This document shows, in pieces, positions 56,433-64,000 of a DNA stretch of 64,000 bases (the stretch's first letter is position 1; the number at the start of each line of letters is the position of its first letter). Below the pieces are notes generated by a model that saw nothing but the letters and a program-made list of their open reading frames with translations, had not been told where the DNA came from and did not search any database. The stretch covers positions 682,001 through 746,000 of the forward strand of contig JACKEC010000016.1 of assembly GCA_020633195.1 (NCBI GenBank), in the 5' to 3' direction. The stretch comes from Sandaracinaceae bacterium. GTDB taxonomy: Bacteria > Myxococcota_A > Polyangia > Polyangiales > Sandaracinaceae. The translations under genes and the position numbers were made by a program.

Positions 56433-59400
56433 GTGGGTGGTGTGGCGCGGCGGTATCGCGATCTCGCGGTGCTGGGCGAAGGGGGCATGGGCGCGGTCCG
56501 CCTCGTCCACGACGGCGCGCGCGAGCAGCCCGTGGCCCTCAAGCGCGTGCTGCTGCCGACCCCGAGCGCGCTGATCCGCTTCAAGCGCGAGTTCCGCGGC
56601 GTCGAGCGGCTGCTGCACCCGAACCTCGTGCGCCTCTACGAGCTCGGCGAGGACGAGGAGGGCCCCTACTTCACGATGGAGGTCGTCGACGGCGTCGACC
56701 TCGGGCGCTACTGCCGCGAGGGCCTCGGGGATCCCGGCAGCGACGCGCCGCTCGTCGCCGAGAGCGGCGAGGTCACGCGCTCCCGAGGGACCGCGGACAC
56801 GCTCGACGCGATGTACGCGCCGACGATGGAGGCTCGGGGGCCCGACGCGGCGGCGCGCGGCGTCGCGTCCTCCTCCGCCGTGGACGTGGCGACGATCCAG
56901 CGGCGCGTCGCGCACACGTACCCGCAGATCCTCGAGGGGCTCTCGTGCCTTCACGCCGCCGGCATGGTCCACCGCGACCTGAAGCCCGCCAACGTCATGG
57001 TCGACCGCACCGGCGCGGTGAAGCTGCTCGACTTCGGGATCCTCGCGAGCGTCAGCGCCCCCGCGGAGGACGCGGGGCGCGTCGCCGGCACGATCGGGTT
57101 CATGGCGCCAGAGCAGCTCCGAGGCGCGGACCCGGAGCCGGCGAGCGACCTCTACGCGCTCGGCGCCATGCTGTTCCTGCTCGTGTCGGGCCGCCCCGTG
57201 TTCGAGGGGCCCCCGACGACGCAGATGCTCGCGCACCTCGACGCCACGCCGCCGCGGCTCGACGAGCTGGTGCCGGGCGTGTCGGTCGCGCTCGCGGACA
57301 CCTGCGCGGCCCTGCTCGCGAAGGACCCGGCGGCCCGGCCCCGGCTCCCCGAGCTCGGGCAGCTCCTCGCGGCCATCGGCGCGCGGCCGCCCGTGCTCGC
57401 GCTCCCGCGCGCGCACCTCGCCGAGCTCCGCGGCCGCGAGGCGCTGAGCGCCGAGCTCGCGGCGAGCCTCGAGGAGAGCCTCGCCGGCCGACCGCGCCTC
57501 CACGTCCTGCGCGGCGCGAGCGGCACGGGCAAGACCGCCGTCGCGGAGCACGTGGTGGACCGGGCCGCCCGCGAGCGCGGCGCGCTCGTCGTCCGAGGCC
57601 GCGGGCGACCCAACGACCGCATCGCCTACAACGCCATCGACGGCATGATCGATCAGCTCGCGATGGCCCTCGGCCGCCGCCGTCGCCTGTCTCCCGAGGT
57701 GCGGCAGGCGGCCGCGGACGCGGCGCTGATGTTCCCCGTGCTCCGCGACGTCGCGGCCGACAGCGCGACCCCGGGGCGCCTCGCGGCCTTCGACGGAGTG
57801 GTCGGGCTGCTCCGCGACGCGGCGCAGCGCGGGGGCCTCGTCCTCTCGATCGACGACCTCCAGTGGGCGGACGTCGACTCGGTTCGCCTCCTGTCGCACC
57901 TGCTCGACGCGGGGCTCGAGCGCGTCGCGATCGTCGCCACCCTGCGCGACGACGTCGAGCCCGGCCCGCCCGCCGCGCTCGTCGAGGAGCGCGCCGATGT
58001 CCGCGTGTTCGACGTGGGCCCCCTCGACGCCGACGCGGTGCGCGCCATCGCCGCCGACGCCGCGCGCGAGGTCGGCTGCGAGCCCGACGAGGCCCAGCTC
58101 GAGCGCGCGGTGGAGCTCGCGGGCGGCCGCCCCTTCCTCGCCGAGCTCGCGGGCCGGGCGCTCGGCCGCGCCACCGAGGCGGGGCTCGCGCCGATCGTGA
58201 CGGAGGCCGTCTCGGAGCACGCCGAGCTGCTCTCGCTCGTGCTCGCGGCCGACGGCTGGACCCGGGTCGGCGAGCTGGCCTCGCTCGCGGGTCGACCGGT
58301 CGGCCTGGTCGAGGAGGCGGCGCGCGAGCTCGGTCAACGCGGGTTGCTCCGTCGGTCGGGGCCCGCGGGGCCCGAGGGCTCCGTCGATCTCTACCACGAC
58401 ACGATCCGCTCCGAGCTCGGCCGAGCCGCCCCCGCCGCGGCTCGGGCGCTGGCGCACGGGCGCTTCGCGGACTCGATCCTGGGCGGCGGGCTCGGCGCGC
58501 CCCCGCAACGACTCGTGCGTCATCTCCTCGGCGCGGGCCGCGGCCCCGAGGCCTCGCGGGCGGCGCTCGCCGCGGCCGTCGAGGCGGAGGCCAAGCTCGC
58601 CTACTCGCTCGCCGCCGACATGTACGGGGTCGTGATCGAGCACGGCGGCGGGCTCGATCCCGGGGTGCCCAAGGCGCACGCGCAGGCGCTCGAGCGGGCG
58701 GGGCGCTACGGGGACGCGGTCGCGGCGTGGGAGCGGGTCGCCGGCGACGCCACGGGGACGGCCGCCGCGCTGGCCGCGCTGCGCACCGCGCACTGCCTGA
58801 TGGCGAGCAACGCGATCGACGAGGGCGCCCGTCGGCTCGACGAGGCGCTCGCGGCGGTCGGGGACCCCCCGCTCGGGACGCGCAACGCCAGCGGCTACCT
58901 CGCGGGGCTCGCCTTCCTCGCGGGTCACGAGGCCGGCCGCCTCCGGGAGGCCGGCGCCGCGCCGCCGGAGGTCCTCGAGAAGGCCGAGTGCGACGCCGAC
59001 CTCGGCCTCCTCGTCGGCGTCCTCGACCCGTTCGCGGGCGCACGCATCTTGCGGCGCGCCCGGCGCGGGTTCGCGACCGCCGGCGCGGCCGAGCGCGTCA
59101 TCTGGTGCGATCTGTTGTTCGCGGTCTTCGCGGACGCGACGGGCGGCGGGGCGGAGGCGCCGCGGCTCGCCCGGCGCTACCGCGCGCGCGCCGAGCGCAT
59201 CCGCCGCGAGCGCGCGCCCGACGATCGAGGGAACGACTCGCTCCGCAGCTTCCTCGGGGGGCTCGACGAGCTCCGCGCGGGTCACTGGGACGCGGCGCGC
59301 GCCGGCTTCGACGCGTGCGTCGAGCGGGCGCGCTCGGAGGGCCGACGCGGCCGCTTCGAGGAGTCGTACGCGCTGATCCAGCGCGGGACGGTCGACGTCA

Positions 59401-60110
59401 TCCGGCAGCGCCCCGAGCAGGTCGCGGAGGCGCTGGTCACCGTGAGCGCGGTGCTCCGGGAGACCGGGGACGCGGCGATGCAGGCGTACCTCTACGTCGG
59501 CCACGCGATGCTCGCCTTCTGGGCGGGGGACCTCCCGACGGCGCTGGGCTGGTTCGACGAGGCGATCGGCGCGCTGCCGCGCGAGCGCCCGACGCTCCAG
59601 CGCGTGGTGACGTGGCTGTTCCGGACGCAGCCCGAGAGCTACGGCCAGCCGACCGGGGCGCTCGCGGCGCTGCGCGACGGCGAGCTCGCGTTCGCGAAGC
59701 AGAACCGCCTCTTCCGCGGCAACGTGCGCGGCCTCTACGGGGGCATGGCCGCGCTCGCGCACGCCGCCGCGGTGCGCGCGGGCCACCCGCTCGGCGACGC
59801 GCGCCTCGCCCGGACGCTCGCGGGTCGCGCGGAGGGCATGCCCGGGGGCGCGGGCGACGGGGAGCGGGCGCTCGCCTACCTCGCCGACGCGCGGGGCCGC
59901 CCAGAGGAGGCGCTGCGCCTGCTCGAGCTCGCGGAGACGCGCGCGACGACGCACGACCGGGCGCTGTCCGCCGCGATCGCTCGGTTCCAGCGCGGGCTGC
60001 GGCTCGGCGGCGACGAGGGCGAAGCGCTGCAGGCCGACGCCCGCCGGGCGCTCGAGGCGCTCGGGATGCACCCGTTCCTCCTCCACGAGGACCCCGCGCT
60101 GCGCGCGTGA
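56433..60110 (+). CDS. Ser/Thr kinase-AAA ATPase-helical repeat fusion
   Basis: About 1225 residues from the GTG at 56433. The kinase domain (about 7-320) has GEGGMG (15-20), K37, HRDLKPAN (180-187), DFG (200-202) and APE (225-227), so all key residues are present; an insert of about 60 residues with Ser/Thr-rich text sits after the hinge (about 93-155). The AAA/STAND-like ATPase follows: Walker A GASGTGKT (361-368), Walker B LVLSIDDLQWAD (469-480). The last 500-600 residues are TPR-like helical pairs. This is the plan of the PknK-like/AAA-kinase regulators common in myxobacteria. A GTG at 56442 is an alternative start. Upstream signal and target are unknown. Confidence 0.94.
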   Translation: MGGVARRYRDLAVLGEGGMGAVRLVHDGAREQPVALKRVLLPTPSALIRFKREFRGVERLLHPNLVRLYELGEDEEGPYFTMEVVDGVDLGRYCREGLGDPGSDAPLVAESGEVTRSRGTADTLDAMYAPTMEARGPDAAARGVASSSAVDVATIQRRVAHTYPQILEGLSCLHAAGMVHRDLKPANVMVDRTGAVKLLDFGILASVSAPAEDAGRVAGTIGFMAPEQLRGADPEPASDLYALGAMLFLLVSGRPVFEGPPTTQMLAHLDATPPRLDELVPGVSVALADTCAALLAKDPAARPRLPELGQLLAAIGARPPVLALPRAHLAELRGREALSAELAASLEESLAGRPRLHVLRGASGTGKTAVAEHVVDRAARERGALVVRGRGRPNDRIAYNAIDGMIDQLAMALGRRRRLSPEVRQAAADAALMFPVLRDVAADSATPGRLAAFDGVVGLLRDAAQRGGLVLSIDDLQWADVDSVRLLSHLLDAGLERVAIVATLRDDVEPGPPAALVEERADVRVFDVGPLDADAVRAIAADAAREVGCEPDEAQLERAVELAGGRPFLAELAGRALGRATEAGLAPIVTEAVSEHAELLSLVLAADGWTRVGELASLAGRPVGLVEEAARELGQRGLLRRSGPAGPEGSVDLYHDTIRSELGRAAPAAARALAHGRFADSILGGGLGAPPQRLVRHLLGAGRGPEASRAALAAAVEAEAKLAYSLAADMYGVVIEHGGGLDPGVPKAHAQALERAGRYGDAVAAWERVAGDATGTAAALAALRTAHCLMASNAIDEGARRLDEALAAVGDPPLGTRNASGYLAGLAFLAGHEAGRLREAGAAPPEVLEKAECDADLGLLVGVLDPFAGARILRRARRGFATAGAAERVIWCDLLFAVFADATGGGAEAPRLARRYRARAERIRRERAPDDRGNDSLRSFLGGLDELRAGHWDAARAGFDACVERARSEGRRGRFEESYALIQRGTVDVIRQRPEQVAEALVTVSAVLRETGDAAMQAYLYVGHAMLAFWAGDLPTALGWFDEAIGALPRERPTLQRVVTWLFRTQPESYGQPTGALAALRDGELAFAKQNRLFRGNVRGLYGGMAALAHAAAVRAGHPLGDARLARTLAGRAEGMPGGAGDGERALAYLADARGRPEEALRLLELAETRATTHDRALSAAIARFQRGLRLGGDEGEALQADARRALEALGMHPFLLHEDPALRA

Positions 60111-60121
60111 AGCGCCCCGCC

Positions 60122-61279
60122 TCAGGCGGCGATCGGCGGCTGGTCGTCGAGCCGGCGGCGCGCCTCGCGACGCGCTCGATCGAGGTGCCACGCGCGCTCG
60201 GACTCGGCCGCGACGGCCTCCTCGAGCAGGCCCCCGACGCGCGCCTCGAGCTCGGGGAGCTCGTACGCCCGAGCCTCCGCTCGCGGGGCGCGCGGCCGCC
60301 GGGGGTCCACCCAGTCCTCCACGCCGCGAGCCCGCGCGCGCTCCTCGGCTCGCGTCATCGGGTGCGCCGAGTGGATCGCGCGCAGCGGCGAGCTCGCCGC
60401 CACGAAGGGGGAGAACGGCGTGTCGCTGTTGACGTCGACGACGCAACCCAAGTGGTCGGCCCAGCAGTGATCCTCGCCGTAGCCGGTGTCGGTCAGCCCG
60501 ACCGTCCGCGCGCCGTCCGCGAACAGCTCCGGCAGGCGCGCCTTGAGCCGCGCGATCTTGGCGGGCCCCGAGTTGATGTGGCCCGGGCTCGAGCCCAGCG
60601 CCACGTCGACCCCGAGGCGCTCGCCCGCGAGCTCCACGATGGGCTGCGGCGACGCGCTCGCGAGCACGATCCGGAGCCCGGGGTGCTGGGCCCGGAGCGC
60701 GTCGAGGTGGGCGCGCTGGACCACTTGATCGTCGGCGTGCCGATCCCAGATGCGCGCGCCGAGCTCGCGCAGGGTGGCGGCGGGGACCGAGCCCATGAGC
60801 TCCATCAGCCGGTTCTGCGGGACGCGCTGCACCACGCGCATCGGCTCGTCGCCGAACGCGCGGAACGCCCAGCGGCGGGACCGGTCGGCCTTCGCCGGCA
60901 GCTTGCCGAAGACGAAGTAGTAGAGGCCGGGCGAGGCCCACGTCCGAAACCCCTCGCGGAGGTAGCGGAGCGAGCCCGTGAAGCGACGTCGATCGAAGAG
61001 GAAGCGACCGGGCTCCCGGTCCTTCTCCATCGCCTCGAGCTCGGCGCGGCCGAACGCGCGCAGCACGCCCAGCTCCCAGCCGAGCAGCTCGCCCATGTTC
61101 CGGCCGAGGTGCACCGTGCGATCGAGGTCCATCACCAGCGTCCGCGTCTCGGGCCCGATCACCCGGTCGGCGAGGGTCTGGAACGGGATCGGGCCCTCGT
61201 GCAGGACCACGCGCTCCACCAGGCGGAGCTCCGGGCGCGTCGAGGCGTAAGTCATGCTCTCGATGGTGGGCTCGGTCAC
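60122..61279 (-). CDS. HAD-superfamily hydrolase
   Basis: A 385-residue protein with the HAD motifs in order: VMDLDRTVHLG (motif I, with Asp nucleophile and Asp+2), VLASASPQ (motif II Ser), a Lys in GPAKIARLKARL (motif III) and GLTDTGYGEDHCWADH (motif IV Asp residues). A helical segment of about 100 residues between motifs I and II may be the cap. Phosphoserine-phosphatase-like HADs share this plan. The C-terminal tail is Arg/Ala/Glu-rich. It converges on the kinase-AAA gene (11 bp between the stops). Substrate unknown. Confidence 0.9.
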   Translation of the reverse strand: MTEPTIESMTYASTRPELRLVERVVLHEGPIPFQTLADRVIGPETRTLVMDLDRTVHLGRNMGELLGWELGVLRAFGRAELEAMEKDREPGRFLFDRRRFTGSLRYLREGFRTWASPGLYYFVFGKLPAKADRSRRWAFRAFGDEPMRVVQRVPQNRLMELMGSVPAATLRELGARIWDRHADDQVVQRAHLDALRAQHPGLRIVLASASPQPIVELAGERLGVDVALGSSPGHINSGPAKIARLKARLPELFADGARTVGLTDTGYGEDHCWADHLGCVVDVNSDTPFSPFVAASSPLRAIHSAHPMTRAEERARARGVEDWVDPRRPRAPRAEARAYELPELEARVGGLLEEAVAAESERAWHLDRARREARRRLDDQPPIAA

Positions 61280-61324
61280 GTCTCCGAGCGTTCAGCATTC
61301 GGTCATGGTTTGGTCACCGCGCCC

Positions 61325-61915
61325 TCAATCGAACCGGAGGCGCACCTCGGCCGACCCCGGTCCGACGTTCACCGCCACGTCCGAATCGGACGCGGTGACC
61401 GGCACCGCGATCCCGACGATGAGGGTGATCAGCCCCGCGGCCTGGGCGAGGCCCGACGCGATCGGGACCGCGAGGTCGGCGCCGCGCATCGACGGGCTGT
61501 CGGCGACGGAGATCCAAGGCCCCACCAGCGGGACGAGCGAGCGCTCGATGTCGGAGCCCTCGGGCCCCCGGCCGTTGAACTCGCAGCGGACCGTGAGGAA
61601 GCCGTGTCGGCACTCGTTGTTCACGGAGTTCCACACGATCGTGGTCAGGAGGTAGCCCACGTAGCCACCGACCAGGGCGACGAGCCCGGGGACGATGGCC
61701 TCCCAGCGCGTGCGCTCGTACGCCCCCTCGAGCTCGAGCTCCGACGCGGCGTGAGGATCGGGCGGCAGCACGAAGTAGGCGCCCGGGGTCACGCCGGGCT
61801 GGATGAACGTCAGCGGGACGGGGTCGGGGGAGGGGAGGAGCTGGGCTTCGGCGAGGGTCGGGGCGGCGGCGAGGCCAACCAGGAGCGCGGCCGGGAGCCA
61901 TCGTGAGAGACGCAT
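61325..61915 (-). CDS. Secreted/membrane hypothetical protein
   Basis: A 196-residue protein with signal LPAALLVGLAAAPTLAEA, a Pro-rich N-terminal stretch, then hydrophobic segments (about 72-95, AIVPGLVALVGGYVGYLLTT; about 155-175, GLAQAAGLITLIVGIAVPV) around a Cys-containing loop (NNECRHGFLTVRCEFNGRG). It ends in alternating VNVGPGSAEVRLRF, like an outer-membrane terminal strand. It lies 45 bp upstream of the HAD gene on the same strand. Unassigned; compare the protein at 4900-5469. Confidence 0.8.
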   Translation of the reverse strand: MRLSRWLPAALLVGLAAAPTLAEAQLLPSPDPVPLTFIQPGVTPGAYFVLPPDPHAASELELEGAYERTRWEAIVPGLVALVGGYVGYLLTTIVWNSVNNECRHGFLTVRCEFNGRGPEGSDIERSLVPLVGPWISVADSPSMRGADLAVPIASGLAQAAGLITLIVGIAVPVTASDSDVAVNVGPGSAEVRLRFD

Positions 61916-62015
61916 GAGGCTTGGATGAACGAGGCGCTCGGACGGCTCACGAAAAGCGCCGCTCGCCTCCGCCGCCCATCCTCGCGACCGAGGACGGCGG
62001 GTGTACGTTGCGGGC

Positions 62016-62855
62016 GTGTCGACCGCCTCGAAGACCTACGTCCTGACCGGCGCGACGAGCGGCGTCGGCCTCGGCGTGGCCCGCGGGCTCGCGTCCGACG
62101 GCGTCCGCCTCGTCTCGCTCTGTCGCGACGAGGCGCGCGGGCGCGCCGCGGCCGAGGGGCTCGCGGGCACCGTCGACGTCGTCTCGTGCGACCTCGCCTC
62201 GCAGGCGTCGGTCCGTCGCGCCGCGGCGGAGGTGCTCGAGCGCTGCCCGCGCATCGACGCCCTCGTGAGCTGCGCCGGCGTCGCTCCCTGGCAGCGCCAC
62301 ACGACGACCGAGGGCGTCGAGCTCGTGTGGGCCACGAACTTCCTCGGCGCGTTCCTGCTCGAGCACCTCCTCGAGGCGCGGCTGATCGAGAGCGCCCCCT
62401 CGCGCGTCGTGCTGATCGCCGGCGACGCCCACCGCAAGGGCGTGATCCACTGGGACGACGTCGAGCTCACGAAGGGCTACGGCGCCATGCCCGCGGGCAC
62501 GCAGAGCGTCCTCGCCAAGATCCTGTGGACCTACCACCTCGCGCGGCGCCTCGAGGGGACGGGCGTGACCGCCAACGCGTTCTGCCCGGGCTTCGTGCGC
62601 AGCGGGCTCACGCGCGATTTCCCCTGGTACCTGCGCCCCGTCATCGCCGTCGGCCACCTCTTCGCGCAGAGCCCCGAGCAAGGCGCGCGCACCCCCGTGT
62701 GGCTCGCGACGAGCCCCGAGCTCGAGGGCGTCACCGGCAAGTACTTCCGGTTCATGAAGGAGCTGCGCTCGTCGGAGGCCACCTATGATGTGGCCGCGCA
62801 GGACCGCCTCGTCGCGCTCGCGCAAGAGATGACCCAGGTCGACGAAGGCGCGTAG
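62016..62855 (+). CDS. SDR-fold protein lacking catalytic residues
   Basis: About 279 residues from the GTG at 62016. The Rossmann signature TGATSGVG (11-18) and the order of strands are clear, and the chain resembles retinol-dehydrogenase-like SDRs (ELVWATNFLGAFLLEHLLEA, then ILWTYHLARRL, then FCPGFVRSGL). The active site is changed: where VSSxxH is usual there is IAGDAH (no Ser), and where YxxSK is usual there is AGTQSVLAK (no Tyr or Lys at the aligned positions). It probably binds a dinucleotide or acts as a regulator rather than an oxidoreductase. It is followed closely by the TerB-like gene (13 bp). Confidence 0.85.
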   Translation: MSTASKTYVLTGATSGVGLGVARGLASDGVRLVSLCRDEARGRAAAEGLAGTVDVVSCDLASQASVRRAAAEVLERCPRIDALVSCAGVAPWQRHTTTEGVELVWATNFLGAFLLEHLLEARLIESAPSRVVLIAGDAHRKGVIHWDDVELTKGYGAMPAGTQSVLAKILWTYHLARRLEGTGVTANAFCPGFVRSGLTRDFPWYLRPVIAVGHLFAQSPEQGARTPVWLATSPELEGVTGKYFRFMKELRSSEATYDVAAQDRLVALAQEMTQVDEGA

Positions 62856-62868
62856 CGAGGATCGCACC

Positions 62869-63390
62869 ATGTACTTCGAGGGTCTCGCCGTCCTGTTCTT
62901 CGCCTCCGTCCTCGTCGGCGGGGTCGCCAACTGGTCCAAGGACCTGCGGGACTCGCTGCGCGACCTCATGGATCCGGGGCCCACGGAGTCGATGGCGCTC
63001 GCCAACCAGCGCTACTCGTTCGCGAAGACCATCGTCCTCGCGGTGCTCGCCGACGACCACGTCAGCGAAGAGGAGTGGGCCTGCCTCTACGCACTGTACG
63101 AGGCCCAGCCCGCGTTCGAAGAGGACCCCCGGGAGGTGGTCGCGGAGCTCCGTCGGCTGGCGAAGTCGATCCGGACTCGAGCGCAGCTCGAGGACGCGGT
63201 CCGCGTGTGCGCGTGCGACCTCACGCCCGAGGCTCGCGCGGCCACGTACCGAATCGTCGAGCAGCTCGCGAAGCGCGGGAGCGGGCTCGATGTCGAGAGC
63301 GAAGGCGAGGGCTACCGTCAGGCACCGAGGCGCGACCCCGAAGCGCTGCTCGAGGTCTTCCGGCGCGCCCTCGACGTGGAGGTCGCGTGA
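62869..63390 (+). CDS. TerB-like membrane-anchored protein
   Basis: A 173-residue protein. A hydrophobic N-terminal helix (MYFEGLAVLFFASVLVGGVA) is followed by an all-helical domain (about 45-140) with the acidic start of TerB-type proteins (IVLAVLADDHVSEEEWACLY) and a paired second half (LEDAVRVCACDLTPEARAATY). TerB-like domains bind metal ions or sit in membrane stress complexes; only the general fold is claimed. Its stop overlaps the start of the methyltransferase (GTGA), and the SDR-like gene ends 13 bp upstream, so the three probably form an operon. Confidence 0.8.
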   Translation: MYFEGLAVLFFASVLVGGVANWSKDLRDSLRDLMDPGPTESMALANQRYSFAKTIVLAVLADDHVSEEEWACLYALYEAQPAFEEDPREVVAELRRLAKSIRTRAQLEDAVRVCACDLTPEARAATYRIVEQLAKRGSGLDVESEGEGYRQAPRRDPEALLEVFRRALDVEVA

Positions 63391-64000
63391 GCGCTTCGCT
63401 GTGGGACCGCCGCGTCGTACCGCACCTCGTCGAGTGGGCGTGCGGCGCCAACCCGGTCCGGCGGCAGCGGGCGAAGATCGTCCCCGGCGCGCGCGGGCGC
63501 GTCCTCGAGCTCGGCGTCGGCTCCGGCCTGAACTTCGCGCACTACGACTCCGATGCCGTGACCGCGGTGGTCGCGATCGACCCCTCGCGCGAGCTGCTCG
63601 AGCGCGCTCGGGTCGCCGCCCGCGACGTCCCCTTCGAGGTCACCTTCGAGGAGGCGTCCGCCGAGGCGCTCCCCGTCGACGACGCGAGCTTCGACACCGT
63701 GGTGGTGACGTACTCGCTGTGCTCGATCCCGGACGTCGCGGCCGCGCTCCTCGAGGCGCGCCGCGCGCTGCGAGCCGACGGATCCCTTCGCTTCGTGGAG
63801 CACGGCCTCGCGCCGGACGCGGACGTGGCGCGGTGGCAGCGACGCCTCGACCGCTACTGGACCCGCTGCGCCGGGGGCTGCCACCTCGACCGCGACGTCC
63901 CCGCGCTCCTCGCCGCGGCGGGCTTCGCGCTCGAGTTCGTGGAGTCCCTCTACCTGCCGGGCCCTCGGTGGCTCAACTACAACACCTGGGGCGTCGCGCG
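63387..64000 (+). CDS. Class I SAM-dependent methyltransferase (3' end outside window)
   Basis: The frame is open from the GTG at 63387 to the right edge (204 codons). Motif I VLELGVGSGLNF, the acidic VVAIDPSRELLERA (motif II), EASAEALPVDDASFDTVVVT (motif III/IV region) and LRADGSLRFVEHGL (motif VI) are all present, matching small-molecule methyltransferases of the UbiE/Methyltransf_11 type. The downstream RWQRRLDRYWTRCAGGCHL block is typical of a deltaproteobacterial subgroup. It overlaps the TerB-like gene by 4 nt. Substrate unknown. Confidence 0.9.
   Translation, partial: MSASLWDRRVVPHLVEWACGANPVRRQRAKIVPGARGRVLELGVGSGLNFAHYDSDAVTAVVAIDPSRELLERARVAARDVPFEVTFEEASAEALPVDDASFDTVVVTYSLCSIPDVAAALLEARRALRADGSLRFVEHGLAPDADVARWQRRLDRYWTRCAGGCHLDRDVPALLAAAGFALEFVESLYLPGPRWLNYNTWGVA

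Noticed and set aside
56337..61298. Very long antisense frame opposite the kinase-AAA gene
   Set aside because: The kinase frame has all catalytic motifs. The antisense frame is shadow-like except for its last 214 codons, which are reported as a separate lipoprotein.

Overview
The window is very G+C-rich. It is dense with secreted lipoproteins that carry Asp-Ala-Gly linkers, MopE-type metal-binding repeats and Cys-rich repeats, and it has two eukaryote-like Ser/Thr kinases, one with a PEGA domain and one fused to an AAA ATPase and a long helical tail. That combination points to a myxobacterium, most likely of the Polyangiales (Sandaracinus-like). This is an inference from gene content; there is no rRNA to confirm it. 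I saw no rRNA, tRNA or CRISPR array.

Layout. (1) 1-14130: secreted or membrane proteins (a beta-propeller lipoprotein cut by the left edge, an FG-GAP lipoprotein, a 1396-residue Cys-rich lipoprotein), an SMI1/KNR4 protein and a Na+/H+ antiporter-like carrier. (2) 14161-16563: mutS2. (3) 16632-27397: an accessory island of about 10.7 kb. Each end carries a 60-bp direct repeat (54/60 identical) whose core looks like a XerC/XerD dif site (16641-16668 and 27347-27374). Inside are a visibly A+T-richer lipoprotein, a DUF1444 lipoprotein, a Y1/RAYT-like transposase with its own short repeats, a three-gene operon that fits the ABC-three-component (ABC-3C) conflict-system plan (DUF4297-type nuclease, small middle protein, SMC-like ATPase), a frameshifted small gene, and a HEPN-motif protein followed by a pentapeptide-repeat protein. 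Without the island, mutS2 and the PEGA kinase would be convergent neighbours with one dif-like site between them. (4) 27448-39451: kinase, MopE lipoprotein/TPR pair, an SppA protease with a barrel-like N-terminus, a Ser-Glu repeat membrane protein, and zinc-ribbon proteins. (5) 39577-56336: further surface lipoproteins (M23 peptidase with tandem repeats, RCC1, SGNH hydrolase, VCBS/FG-GAP, metzincin-like protease with a dead trypsin-like partner, PPC-domain protein) mixed with a GNAT protein, a triple YbjQ protein and endonuclease III. (6) 56433-64000: kinase-AAA regulator, HAD hydrolase, an SDR-fold protein without catalytic residues, a TerB-like protein and a methyltransferase cut by the right edge.

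Most genes outside the island look like chromosomal envelope and signalling genes in one- to three-gene units. Tight couplings (1-8 nt overlaps) occur in the ABC-3C operon, the TPR/MopE pair, the RCC1/lipoprotein pair, the metalloprotease/pseudo-protease pair and the TerB-like/methyltransferase pair. The observations most worth following up are the dif-flanked island with its ABC-3C operon, the HEPN/pentapeptide pair, and the transposase with its repeat array.
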